Positions 1 to 5,742 of a stretch of DNA of 6,240 bases are shown here, piece by piece; position 1 is the first letter of the stretch; each line of letters opens with the position of its first letter. The position numbers were made by a program, and so were the translations under genes. Source of the stretch: JAWKRB01 sp041389885 (GTDB taxonomy: Bacteria; Myxococcota_A; Polyangia; Polyangiales; Ga0077539); contig JAWKRB010000062.1 in assembly GCA_041389885.1 (NCBI GenBank), positions 1 through 6,240 of the forward strand, written 5' to 3'. The notes below the pieces were generated by a model that made no database searches, was not told the DNA's origin, and saw only the letters and a program-made list of their open reading frames with translations.

Positions 1-2
1 TG

Positions 3-3000
3 CTCTCGCTTCGCGAGGTGCTCCTGCGGAAGTTCCCGACCGAGGCGCTGTGCATGGGCTACGTCGTCACGCGCGACGGCGAAGCGCTCTCGCACAGCCC
101 GCGGGTCGCGAAGGACTCGGTCGAGTGGCTGCACAGCGAAGGCCTCGAGGTGATGACGACGTGCTTCATCGCCGACGTGGACACCCCCGGCCATCTTCCG
201 TGGGCGCCGGAGCAGCGCGAGGAGTTCGCGCGCCTCTGGGAGACCGCTCCGGCGCTGCGCACGGTGGCGATGTACACCTCGGCCCGCGGCTACCGCCTGA
301 TGCAGCCGCTGGCGACCTGGCTGCCGGTCGAAGAGGCCGAGGCGCGCCAGCTCGCGTGGCTGCACGAGCTCATCGCGCAGGGGGTCTGGCCGAGCGCGTT
401 GGAGTGCAAGGACTGGACGCACCTGATGCGCGTCCCGAACCCCCGCAAGGCGGGCGCGCCGTACCTCTCGGACTGGGTCTCGATGGAGCGAGCTGCGTGC
501 GTTGAGGCGCCGCCGCCCTTCGCGGGCGCGATGGCGCCGAGGGCGCGCGCCGCGCGTTCGACCCGTCAGCCCGCTCGCGGCGCCGTCGTCGACCTCCCGG
601 CCTTCGTCGAGACCTGCCCTCCCGCGTGGCAGGGGGCGGCGGATGCCGCGGGCGAGGCGATCATGCTGCACGTCACGCGCGACTGGCGGCGCTGTTACCT
701 CGCCCTCGCCGGCGCGCTGCTGGACCGCGGCTGTCCGCCGGGCGCAGTCCCAGGTGTCATCGCCCGCGCCCACCTGGTGGACCCCGCCTGGGTCGATCTG
801 CTCGAGGGCCGAATGGAGATCGCGCGGTCGACGGCGCTGCGGTGGATCTCGGGCCTCGCGGTGATCGGCGACGCGGTGCTGCGCAAGGAGTTCCCCGCCG
901 TCGCCGAGGCGATCGACACCGTTACGGTCTCGCCGACCGAGGCACGCGTGCGCCGCGAGCTCGCGGTGCCCTGCGCTGCGCCGATCCCTGTCGCCGAGGC
1001 GGTCGCGATCATCGCCCAGGAGATCGAAGCCCCGTTCGGCGTAGTGCTCATCGAGGCGCCGCCGGGCACGGGAAAGACCCACGCCGTGGCGGATCGAGCC
1101 AGGCGCCTGCCGATCATCACCAGCCGGGCTGCCGCCGGCGCGCGCATCGCGATCGCCGCCCCGCGCCATGACCTCGCCGAGCAGACCGCCGCGAAGCTCC
1201 CCGGGCGCACGCTGCACCTCTTCTCGCCCCCATCGCTCCTGGGCGACGACGGCAAGCCGGTGTGCCTCTACGCCGACTCCGCGCGCGCGTTGGCCAAGGG
1301 TCGACAGAGCGTTCGCTTCGAGCTCTGCGAGGGGCGAGGCAAGCCTGCGCAGGCCTGCGAGATGGTCGACACCTGCCCCGCCAAGGAGGGCATGCAGGGC
1401 AACCCGAAGGGCAACATGGTCGTGGGCGTCCACGGCCTGGTGCGCCAGCTCCGCGCCTACGCCGGAGCCGCGGGCACGCTGTTCATCGACGAGCCCGAGG
1501 AGATCACCGAGCTCACCGAGCTCACCCTCGACAACCTCGACACGGCCCGTCGCTACCTCGATGCCTTCACCGATCGCTACGCGAGCGCGATGGCGCCGAT
1601 GCTCGCGGCGTTCACCGCGTGGGTGCGCGAGGTCGGGCCCGTCGAAGGAGCGCTGGTGACGGTTCAGGACGCCGTGCGCGCCGCGGCCCACGCGGTGCCG
1701 GGTTCGGACCTCGAGGCCGCAGGGATCGACCCCTCGGAGGACCTGGGGACCGCGATCCTCCTGGCGGCCCTCGGCGCGATCCCTGAGGACGCCAAGCGCA
1801 AGGCCCCGGCGCTGCGCTGGCTCTCGATCGTGCGGGCGCGGGCGAACCCCGCCCGGGCCTCGGAGATCGGCGATGCCTCGCGCGTGCTGGACCTGCTCTG
1901 GCGCGCGGTGACCGACCGGGTCGCCCCGGCTGCGCGCATCGATGAGCGCCGAGGCGAGCGCACCGCCTCCATCGTCGGGATCAACGCCGACTACCTCTGC
2001 GGGCTCTCGCACGACAACGTCGTCGTGCTCGACGCCAACGCCGGGCTGCACGCCGCGGCCGTCGAGAAGGTGCTGGGCTTCGCGCCCAAGCTGGTGCGCC
2101 TGGCCGTCGCCGACGGCGCGCCCATCGCGCGCACGCTCCTGGCCTGCGGCGGCGCCACCCGCTCCTCCTGGCTCCCTCGCGGCGCCCCGGACTGGTCTTC
2201 GGGCATCCTCTCGGCGCTGCGCGCGGCGGTCGGGTGGATCCTGCGCGAGCGCGCCACCCGGTCGGTCGGCTTCATGGCGCCCAAGGTGGTTGCCGCCGCC
2301 CTCGAGCACACGCTGCACCCTGACGCGCCCGGCCCTGTTACCCGCTGGGGACACTCGCGGAGGGCGCTCAGCAGGGCCCGCGAAGCGCTCGATCCGATCC
2401 TCGCTCCCCTCGCCGGCGTCGAGGTCATCGTCGGGCACTACGGCGCCCTCGAGGGCCTCGACCACATGGCCGACTGCGACGCCACGGTGACCTTCATGGA
2501 CCCACGCCCCAACCTCGGCACCGAGACGCTCCGGGCGGAGTTCCTGGGCCTGGACCCCGCGGGCCGCGTCGACGACCTGGCCGCCGCCGAGCTGCAACAG
2601 GCCCACGGGCGTCTGCGCACGATCCACCGCACCCGGCCCGGTCGGCAGCTACACGTCGGCGCCTTGATCCCCGCGGGCTGGGCAGGCCTCGAGGTCAGCG
2701 TCGAGCGGCTCTCGGTCGGCCGCCCCAAGACGATCGCGGCGATGAGCCCCGAGGAGTTTCGCGAGCACCGAACCGCGCTCGGGCTTAGCGCCCGCGAGTG
2801 CGCCCGCGACCTGCGCATCACCCACACCGCTGTCGCCCGCTACGAGGATGGCCAGCGTGCGGTGCCCGAAGACGTGGCGAGAGGTCTTCGTGCTCTCGCC
2901 CTGAGTGGAACCGAAACCCCTAGAGATATGACCCTTACTAGGGGTTTCGGTTCCACCCGCGTTGCTACAAGGGGTTTCGGTTCCACCCCGCTACTAGGGG

Positions 3001-3035
3001 TTTCGGTTCCACCTCACACGGAGAACGCCCCATGA
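3..3035 (+). CDS. Primase-helicase fusion protein with C-terminal XRE-type HTH (5' end outside window)
   Basis: Probable replication protein of a mobile element. Residues are numbered from the GTG at 18, but the frame stays open to the window edge and that GTG lacks a good ribosome-binding site, so the true start is probably upstream. AEP-like signatures: D53-V-D55 (metal binding), TSARGYR at 87-93, and D132..H135..R138-x-P140. A helical linker (about 195-285) follows, resembling the region after the primase domain in phage primases. Helicase motifs: Walker A PPGTGKT (348-354), motif Ia-like PRHDLAEQ (382-389), Walker B IDEPE (D491-E492), VLDAN (D672), GHYGALEGLD (806-815) and QQAHGRLR (860-867, motif VI-like). 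Four cysteines (C416, C437, C447, C453) lie between Walker A and B, as in iron-sulfur helicases. Residues 909-962 form a Cro/C1-type HTH (ARYEDGQRAVP). The last ~43 residues are encoded by a DNA repeat array. The stop overlaps the next ATG (ATGA). Primase-helicase class is well supported; HTH target and in vivo role are inferred. Confidence 0.85.
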   Translation, partial: LSLREVLLRKFPTEALCMGYVVTRDGEALSHSPRVAKDSVEWLHSEGLEVMTTCFIADVDTPGHLPWAPEQREEFARLWETAPALRTVAMYTSARGYRLMQPLATWLPVEEAEARQLAWLHELIAQGVWPSALECKDWTHLMRVPNPRKAGAPYLSDWVSMERAACVEAPPPFAGAMAPRARAARSTRQPARGAVVDLPAFVETCPPAWQGAADAAGEAIMLHVTRDWRRCYLALAGALLDRGCPPGAVPGVIARAHLVDPAWVDLLEGRMEIARSTALRWISGLAVIGDAVLRKEFPAVAEAIDTVTVSPTEARVRRELAVPCAAPIPVAEAVAIIAQEIEAPFGVVLIEAPPGTGKTHAVADRARRLPIITSRAAAGARIAIAAPRHDLAEQTAAKLPGRTLHLFSPPSLLGDDGKPVCLYADSARALAKGRQSVRFELCEGRGKPAQACEMVDTCPAKEGMQGNPKGNMVVGVHGLVRQLRAYAGAAGTLFIDEPEEITELTELTLDNLDTARRYLDAFTDRYASAMAPMLAAFTAWVREVGPVEGALVTVQDAVRAAAHAVPGSDLEAAGIDPSEDLGTAILLAALGAIPEDAKRKAPALRWLSIVRARANPARASEIGDASRVLDLLWRAVTDRVAPAARIDERRGERTASIVGINADYLCGLSHDNVVVLDANAGLHAAAVEKVLGFAPKLVRLAVADGAPIARTLLACGGATRSSWLPRGAPDWSSGILSALRAAVGWILRERATRSVGFMAPKVVAAALEHTLHPDAPGPVTRWGHSRRALSRAREALDPILAPLAGVEVIVGHYGALEGLDHMADCDATVTFMDPRPNLGTETLRAEFLGLDPAGRVDDLAAAELQQAHGRLRTIHRTRPGRQLHVGALIPAGWAGLEVSVERLSVGRPKTIAAMSPEEFREHRTALGLSARECARDLRITHTAVARYEDGQRAVPEDVARGLRALALSGTETPRDMTLTRGFGSTRVATRGFGSTPLLGVSVPPHTENAP
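2905..2956 (+). other. Perfect 19-bp inverted repeat with 14-base spacer (possible hairpin or paired operator)
   Basis: The arms 2905-2923 and 2938-2956 are exact reverse complements, separated by the A/T-rich spacer agatatgaccctta (2924-2937). As RNA this would be a very stable hairpin inside the coding sequence, about 75 bases before the next start codon. No T-run follows, so it does not look like an intrinsic terminator. As DNA the two arms could be a dyad bound by an HTH dimer. The left arm could instead pair with copies 2 or 3 of the direct repeat, so alternative RNA folds are possible. Confidence 0.8.
2905..3013 (+). repeat. Iteron-like array: three direct and one inverted copy of an 18-bp element
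   Basis: The unit aggggtttcggttccacc occurs exactly at 2940-2957, 2970-2987 and 2996-3013. Copies 1 and 3 share 22 identical bases (2936-2957 and 2992-3013); copy 2 has one mismatch over that length. An inverted copy lies at 2905-2922 and matches 17 of the 18 positions; with one more outer base (2923) it is a perfect 19-bp reverse complement of 2938-2956 and of 2994-3012. Direct copies start 30 and 26 bases apart. The array is inside the 3' end of the primase-helicase gene, just after the codons for its HTH, and ends 7 bases before the Shine-Dalgarno of the next gene. It is one of the least GC-rich parts of the window. Possible roles are a replication origin (as lambda ori lies within gene O), an operator, or both. 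The repeats are seen directly; the roles are inferred. Confidence 0.92.
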
Positions 3036-3361
3036 ACACGCCCAATTCCGTCGCGATCCATGTCCTCGTCGGCAGCGAGTACCCCAGCCTCGAGGTCGTC
3101 CTGGCGGACGGCCAGGAGCCCGAGGGCACCGTGCGGTCCGACGTGATCGCCGCGATGCTCGCCGCCAGGCCCGACGGTGCAGTGATCGACCGCGACGACG
3201 CGCCGCGCCTGGACCTCGAGGGCGCTGCCCCGACCGAGAACACCCTCGCGCTCGCGCTCGGCCGCCTCGTCACGGGGCTGGTGCGCCGTGGCTACGCGGT
3301 GACGGTCCGCGAAGTCGCGTTGCTCTACGCCCACGACCCTGGAGAAGCGCCTGATGCCTGA
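3032..3361 (+). CDS. Small protein of unknown function (109 aa) after the repeat array
   Basis: Not recognised. The ATG at 3032 overlaps the stop of the primase-helicase gene (ATGA) and is preceded by GGAG at 3020-3023 at 8-base spacing, which fixes the start. The protein is acidic and soluble-looking, with no signal peptide, membrane segment or Cys cluster. A first half with beta-like segments (AIHVLV, LEVVLAD) is followed by an Asp-rich stretch (about 50-62) and a helical C-terminal region (LALALGRLVTGLVRRGYAV). Since the third repeat copy ends at 3013, a protein bound to the array or a hairpin there could affect its expression. A replication-accessory role would fit the position, but no motif shows it. 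Confidence 0.75.
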   Translation: MNTPNSVAIHVLVGSEYPSLEVVLADGQEPEGTVRSDVIAAMLAARPDGAVIDRDDAPRLDLEGAAPTENTLALALGRLVTGLVRRGYAVTVREVALLYAHDPGEAPDA

Positions 3362-3550
3362 CCCTTCGGCCCTGACCCTCCGCGCGCGCGCCGAGTGGCC
3401 TGCGCTTCTCGTCGACTTGCACCTCGCGCGTCGCTACCGGGCCGCGCAGGCCGGTCCTGCTCGTCCGGGGCGCCCCGAGCCCGCACCTGCTCGCTCGGGC
3501 GCCTTCCAGGGCGCCGCAGGGGCGCCCAGCGCGACGCCAGCGGGTCGCAG
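3354..3550 (+). pseudogene. 5' portion of an apparently frameshifted gene continuing at 3551-3967
   Basis: The ATG at 3354 overlaps the previous stop by 8 bases and has GGAG at 3341-3344 (9-base spacing), so translation very likely starts here. The frame reads plausibly to about base 3510-3540: a helical start (RARAEWPALLVDLHLARRYR) followed by a Pro/Ala/Arg-rich linker. Beyond ~3550 this frame becomes a low-complexity Gly/Arg/Ser/Pro shadow to its stop at 3788, while the -1 frame becomes clearly coding. One missing base, for example in the G run near 3519-3522, would join the two parts. A true -1 frameshift is possible, but I see no canonical slippery heptamer. The downstream part could also be a separate gene. 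Confidence 0.5.
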
Positions 3551-3967
3551 GTGGCGACCCTGTGGCACCTGGTGCGGCGCGACGACGCCCACCGTGTGCG
3601 CGGAGGGTTCGTCGAGCAGCTCGAGCGCTGGCTCGAGGAGACCACGCCGCGGGCCGAGACGGACTGGGGGCGGGCGCGGCGGGCCGCCGAGCGGCTCACG
3701 CGCCTGGACGGCCCCACCGCGCGGCTGTTGGCGATGCTCGGCGGCGAGCTCGCCGCGGGCGCGAGCTGGCGGTCGGCGGCGGCGCTGACGGCGGAGACGG
3801 CGCCGGACGCGCTGCGTGCCGCGTGGGGGGCGCGCACGGCCGAGGAGCGGGGGCTGGTCGGCAGGCCGCGGCGGGAGGTGGGCGCGCCGCCGGTGGACGC
3901 AGAGCGCATCGCGTGGGGCGAGGCGCGGCTCACTGGGGCGGTGCTGGCGTGGGCGGAGGGGCGATGA
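3551..3967 (+). CDS. Helical protein of unknown function (138 aa from GTG), likely 3' part of a frameshifted gene
   Basis: The GTG at 3551 is the first plausible start in this frame that gives ordinary protein sequence (MATLWHLVRRDDAHRVRGG). It has no convincing Shine-Dalgarno, which suggests the natural product begins at 3354 in another frame. An earlier GTG at 3395 in the same frame would add an Arg/Ser-rich stretch with poor third-position bias. The protein looks mostly alpha-helical and charged, rich in Ala, Arg, Glu and Trp (FVEQLERWLEE, RRAAERLTRLDG, RLLAMLGGELAAG, RIAWGEARLTGAVLAW). No Cys cluster, membrane segment or catalytic motif is recognised. The stop overlaps the next gene as ATGA. 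Coding status of the body is good; start and function are unresolved. Confidence 0.65.
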   Translation: MATLWHLVRRDDAHRVRGGFVEQLERWLEETTPRAETDWGRARRAAERLTRLDGPTARLLAMLGGELAAGASWRSAAALTAETAPDALRAAWGARTAEERGLVGRPRREVGAPPVDAERIAWGEARLTGAVLAWAEGR

Positions 3968-4209
3968 CCGGGACGGAGCACACGTCGGTCTCGGCGCAGC
4001 TCCCCTGCGGCGACGTGACCGTGGACTGCCTGCTGATCTGGCTGTGCTGCGACCGCTGCCAGACCGTGTCGGCCGTGACGGGGGACCCCGGCGAGGATGG
4101 CGGCGCCGAGGGGAGGCTCGCGGAGGACCTGGGGTGGGAGCTCGACATGGGCGACGGCGACCTGTGTCCGGACTGCAAGACGCCTGGTGCGGGCGGGGAG
4201 TGTGGGTGA
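3964..4209 (+). CDS. Small zinc-ribbon-like protein (81 aa)
   Basis: The ATG at 3964 overlaps the previous stop (ATGA) and has GGAGG at 3955-3959 with short spacing. The same frame is open upstream to 3562, but that stretch is a Gly/Arg/Ala-rich shadow. Two Cys pairs, C29-x2-C32 and C68-x2-C71 (CPDC), are spaced as in a zinc ribbon, with an acidic Gly-rich loop between them; further cysteines are C15, C22, C28 and C80. The ending (LGW..., LCPDC) resembles small ribbon proteins common in phage accessory blocks. Metal binding is inferred from spacing alone, and nucleic-acid or protein partners are unknown. It is the first of four consecutive small Cys-containing genes. Confidence 0.75.
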   Translation: MTGTEHTSVSAQLPCGDVTVDCLLIWLCCDRCQTVSAVTGDPGEDGGAEGRLAEDLGWELDMGDGDLCPDCKTPGAGGECG

Positions 4210-4697
4210 TGGACATGACGGACAAGAGGCTGGCGGACATCGAAGCGATGGCGCACGAGACGGTGCTGCGGTGCAGCGCGAACAACGACTGCGACGCTCC
4301 GGCGACGTGGCGGGACCCGGCACTGTGGCGCGAGGGTGAGTCCCCCGACGATTGGGTCTGCGACGCCCACGTCTCGAACCGTCGCAAGGCACACCCGATC
4401 GAAACCCTCGAGCTCGGCGCACTCGCCCTCGTCGCTGAGGTGCGGGAACTGCGCGCGATCATCGCGGGCCGCACGACGCCGCCGACCGACGCGGAGATTC
4501 GCGAACACGCGGAGCGCGGTGGTGCATGGCTTGTGACGTTGCCGCCGCGGGCGCAGGTACGGATGATGCCGGAGACTCGCTACACCAGCGACCCGGTAGA
4601 GGTATCGCGGCTGTGGTGGAGCGAGGGCGCATGGTGGGTGCCCGTGCGCTACGGTCGCCCCTGCTCGTGGCCTACCACGGAGGTGCCCCGTGGCTGA
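4209..4697 (+). CDS. Zinc-finger-like protein with C-terminal Trp-rich region (162 aa)
   Basis: The ATG at 4209 overlaps the previous stop as TGATG; GGGGAG at 4195-4200 with 8-base spacing favours it over the ATG at 4215. The N-terminal part has C22-x5-C28-(D-A-P-A-T-W)...C51-x2-H54, a CCCH set in which CDAPATW and CDAH resemble the C..PAT...C..H pattern of small phage zinc proteins. A helix at about 70-88 (LALVAEVRELRAIIAG) may support self-association. The C-terminal part (about 95-162) is a separate region with GGAWLV and RLWWSEGAWWVPVRYG, probably beta-rich, which I cannot assign. No signal or membrane segment is seen. Zinc binding is inferred; the molecular role is unknown. Confidence 0.78.
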   Translation: MDMTDKRLADIEAMAHETVLRCSANNDCDAPATWRDPALWREGESPDDWVCDAHVSNRRKAHPIETLELGALALVAEVRELRAIIAGRTTPPTDAEIREHAERGGAWLVTLPPRAQVRMMPETRYTSDPVEVSRLWWSEGAWWVPVRYGRPCSWPTTEVPRG

Positions 4698-4992
4698 GCC
4701 CTGCGAGGGACGCGAGACGCACCACCTCGGGTGCGCGTGCCACGAGGCTCGGCGCGACGCGGAGGTTGCGGCGCTGAGGGCGGAGGTCGAAGAGCTGCGC
4801 GGACGCCTCGGCGTGATGGAGCGCGCGGTGCTGATGGCCGATGGCGCTGACTACGACGAGGGCCTGCGCGACTGCATGTTCTGCGGCGAGGAGTGGCGGG
4901 AGAATGACCACGAGCTCGTGTGCCCTCGGCGCATGGCCGATGTGATCCGACGCGAGCGCGCCGTCGCGCCCGTGCCCGGGGGTGAGCCGTGA
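4690..4992 (+). CDS. Coiled-coil protein with zinc-knuckle-like motif (100 aa)
   Basis: The GTG at 4690 overlaps the upstream gene by 8 bases; GGAGG at 4679-4683 with 6-base spacing supports it. The N-terminus has C5, H11, H12, C15-x-C17 and H18 (HHLGCACHEAR), a pattern I associate with small phage proteins. A coiled-coil-like helix follows at about 22-48 (AALRAEVEELRGRLG). Then comes C62-x2-C65-x8-H74-x3-C78 (CMFCGEEW...HELVCP), a CCHC arrangement of zinc-knuckle type, and a basic C-terminus (RRMADVIRRERA). A dimeric zinc-binding protein contacting nucleic acid or protein is the natural reading, but it is inferred. The stop overlaps the next start (GTGA). Confidence 0.77.
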   Translation: MAEPCEGRETHHLGCACHEARRDAEVAALRAEVEELRGRLGVMERAVLMADGADYDEGLRDCMFCGEEWRENDHELVCPRRMADVIRRERAVAPVPGGEP

Positions 4993-5165
4993 GCCCTTGC
5001 GTGGTGTGCCTCGGGCGCGTGCCTAAGCAGGGCTTGCTGTGCCGACCGTGCTCGCGGTCGCTGGACCGGGCTGCGGCGCGCGATATGACGTTCTACGCCG
5101 TGATCGTGTGGGCCGCGTCGAGAGCGAGGCGCTCGCAGCGCCAGCGGATGCGAGGCACGCCTTGA
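4989..5165 (+). CDS. 58-aa zinc-ribbon microprotein
   Basis: A short gene easily missed by length cut-offs. The GTG at 4989 overlaps the previous stop as GTGA, with a G-rich stretch (4978-4984) as a weak ribosome-binding site. The protein begins MSPCVVCLGRVPKQGLLCRPC, giving C4-x2-C7-x10-C18-x2-C21, a compact four-Cys zinc site. A hydrophobic helical segment (FYAVIVWAA, 35-43) and a very basic tail (RARRSQRQRMRG) follow. Third codon positions are mostly G/C in this frame across 5040-5160, while the competing frame (GTG at 5039) has many A/T third bases, so this frame is the coding one. It resembles the small Cys-pair proteins of phage genomes. Zinc binding is inferred, and the basic tail suggests nucleic-acid contact. 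Confidence 0.68.
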   Translation: MSPCVVCLGRVPKQGLLCRPCSRSLDRAAARDMTFYAVIVWAASRARRSQRQRMRGTP

Positions 5166-5410
5166 CCGCCCGCGTCTACCGCGACGTGAACCCCAACGTG
5201 ATCGCCCGCGCCCTCGGGTGCGCACCGGGACAGGTGGGCTACCACCTCGTGACGCTCCCCGCGTGGGACCCGTGCCCCGCGCCGGGCCGATCGTGCGTGC
5301 GGCTGACGGCGCTCGTGCGCAGTGCGCGAGGTCTGCGCGCGGTCGTGTTCGAGGCGCCCACCGAGGCTGACGCGCTGGCGCGGCTCTGCGGCGAAAGGGA
5401 GAGCGAATGA
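5162..5410 (+). CDS. Small HTH protein (82 aa, TTG start)
   Basis: The proposed start is TTG at 5162, overlapping the preceding stop as TTGA, with GAGG at 5152-5155 upstream. A GTG at 5039 in the same frame would give 123 residues, but its extra segment lies over the zinc-ribbon gene and has poor third-position bias. Residues 8-30 (NPNVIARALGCAPGQVGYHL) look like an HTH, with a short helix, turn and recognition helix as in transposase or sigma region-4-like domains. The rest includes LTALVRSARGLRAVVFEA and a helical end (ADALARLCGER). DNA binding is inferred; the target is unknown. The stop overlaps the next ATG. Confidence 0.65.
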   Translation: MTARVYRDVNPNVIARALGCAPGQVGYHLVTLPAWDPCPAPGRSCVRLTALVRSARGLRAVVFEAPTEADALARLCGERESE

Positions 5411-5742
5411 GCCGCGACTATGTCTTCGCCACGCTGCGCTTCGCGTGGATCGTGGTCTGCTCCTACGCCGGATCGCGGTCGACGTGGACCTTCACCGAGT
5501 GCGTCTACCTCGCGCTCGCGCTCATCGCGCTCATCGCCGCGAGTGTCGCGCGGTGTCGAGCGCGACGATCGCTCGCCGAGGAGGCACGTCGCCGCCGCGC
5601 TGCCGAGGAGGAGTTGCGTGGTGTTCTGTTCGACGCCGCGATGTCGGGCGGACTGCGCGTCGAGATGACCGAGACGGGCTACGAGCTCACCTACGGGCCG
5701 GCGCGCGCCTCGCGCACCGAGAAAATGTCGGAGGAGTCTTGA
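5407..5742 (+). CDS. Small membrane protein with charged helical tail (111 aa)
   Basis: The ATG at 5407 overlaps the previous stop (ATGA) and has an AAAGGGAG stretch (5394-5401) at 5-base spacing. One strong transmembrane segment is visible at about 32-48 (YLALALIALIAASVA), preceded by a weaker hydrophobic stretch at 5-21 that contains one Arg. Arg-rich residues 49-54 directly follow the strong segment, which places the C-terminal part in the cytoplasm by the positive-inside rule. Residues 55-75 (LAEEARRRRAAEEELRG) form a highly charged, coiled-coil-like helix, and the rest is a soluble tail. I do not recognise the family. Membrane anchoring of a complex, superinfection exclusion or a lysis-related role are guesses with no specific support. 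Confidence 0.72.
   Translation: MSRDYVFATLRFAWIVVCSYAGSRSTWTFTECVYLALALIALIAASVARCRARRSLAEEARRRRAAEEELRGVLFDAAMSGGLRVEMTETGYELTYGPARASRTEKMSEES

Noticed and set aside
5..17. Small inverted repeat ctcgc-ttc-gcgag before the GTG at 18
   Set aside because: A 5-bp stem is common by chance in GC-rich DNA and lies in the probable coding extension of the first gene.
18..20. GTG as the true start of the primase-helicase gene
   Set aside because: No good Shine-Dalgarno precedes it, the frame is open to the window edge, and only about 50 residues would precede the DxD motif, so the gene probably begins upstream.
695..1255. Minus-strand open frame opposite the primase-helicase gene, plus similar ones at 1664-1984, 1991-2428 and 2438-2827
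   Set aside because: Shadow frames with Ser/Arg/Ala-rich composition, lying opposite recognised helicase motifs.
2905..2960. Intrinsic terminator
   Set aside because: The stem is strong but is followed by cccgcgttgc rather than a T-run, and it lies inside an open reading frame.
2936..3013. CRISPR array
   Set aside because: There are only three direct units, with 4-8 base gaps instead of ~30-base spacers, and the repeats lie inside a coding sequence. Iteron or operator is the better reading.
2921..3013. Sigma-70 promoter within the repeat array (TATGAC at 2926, TTGCTA at 2962)
   Set aside because: No -35/-10 pair has acceptable spacing, and the A/T content comes from the repeats themselves.
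3325..4422. Long open frame on the minus strand (365 codons), with a second one at 3434-4474
   Set aside because: Both are Arg/Pro/Ser-rich, low-complexity translations expected opposite GC-rich genes. The plus strand here has ribosome-binding sites, linked overlaps and Cys motifs.
5039..5161. GTG at 5039 as the start of the HTH gene ending at 5410
   Set aside because: This segment has many A/T third bases and no motif, while the overlapping frame has strong G/C third-position bias and a CxxC/CxxC zinc site.
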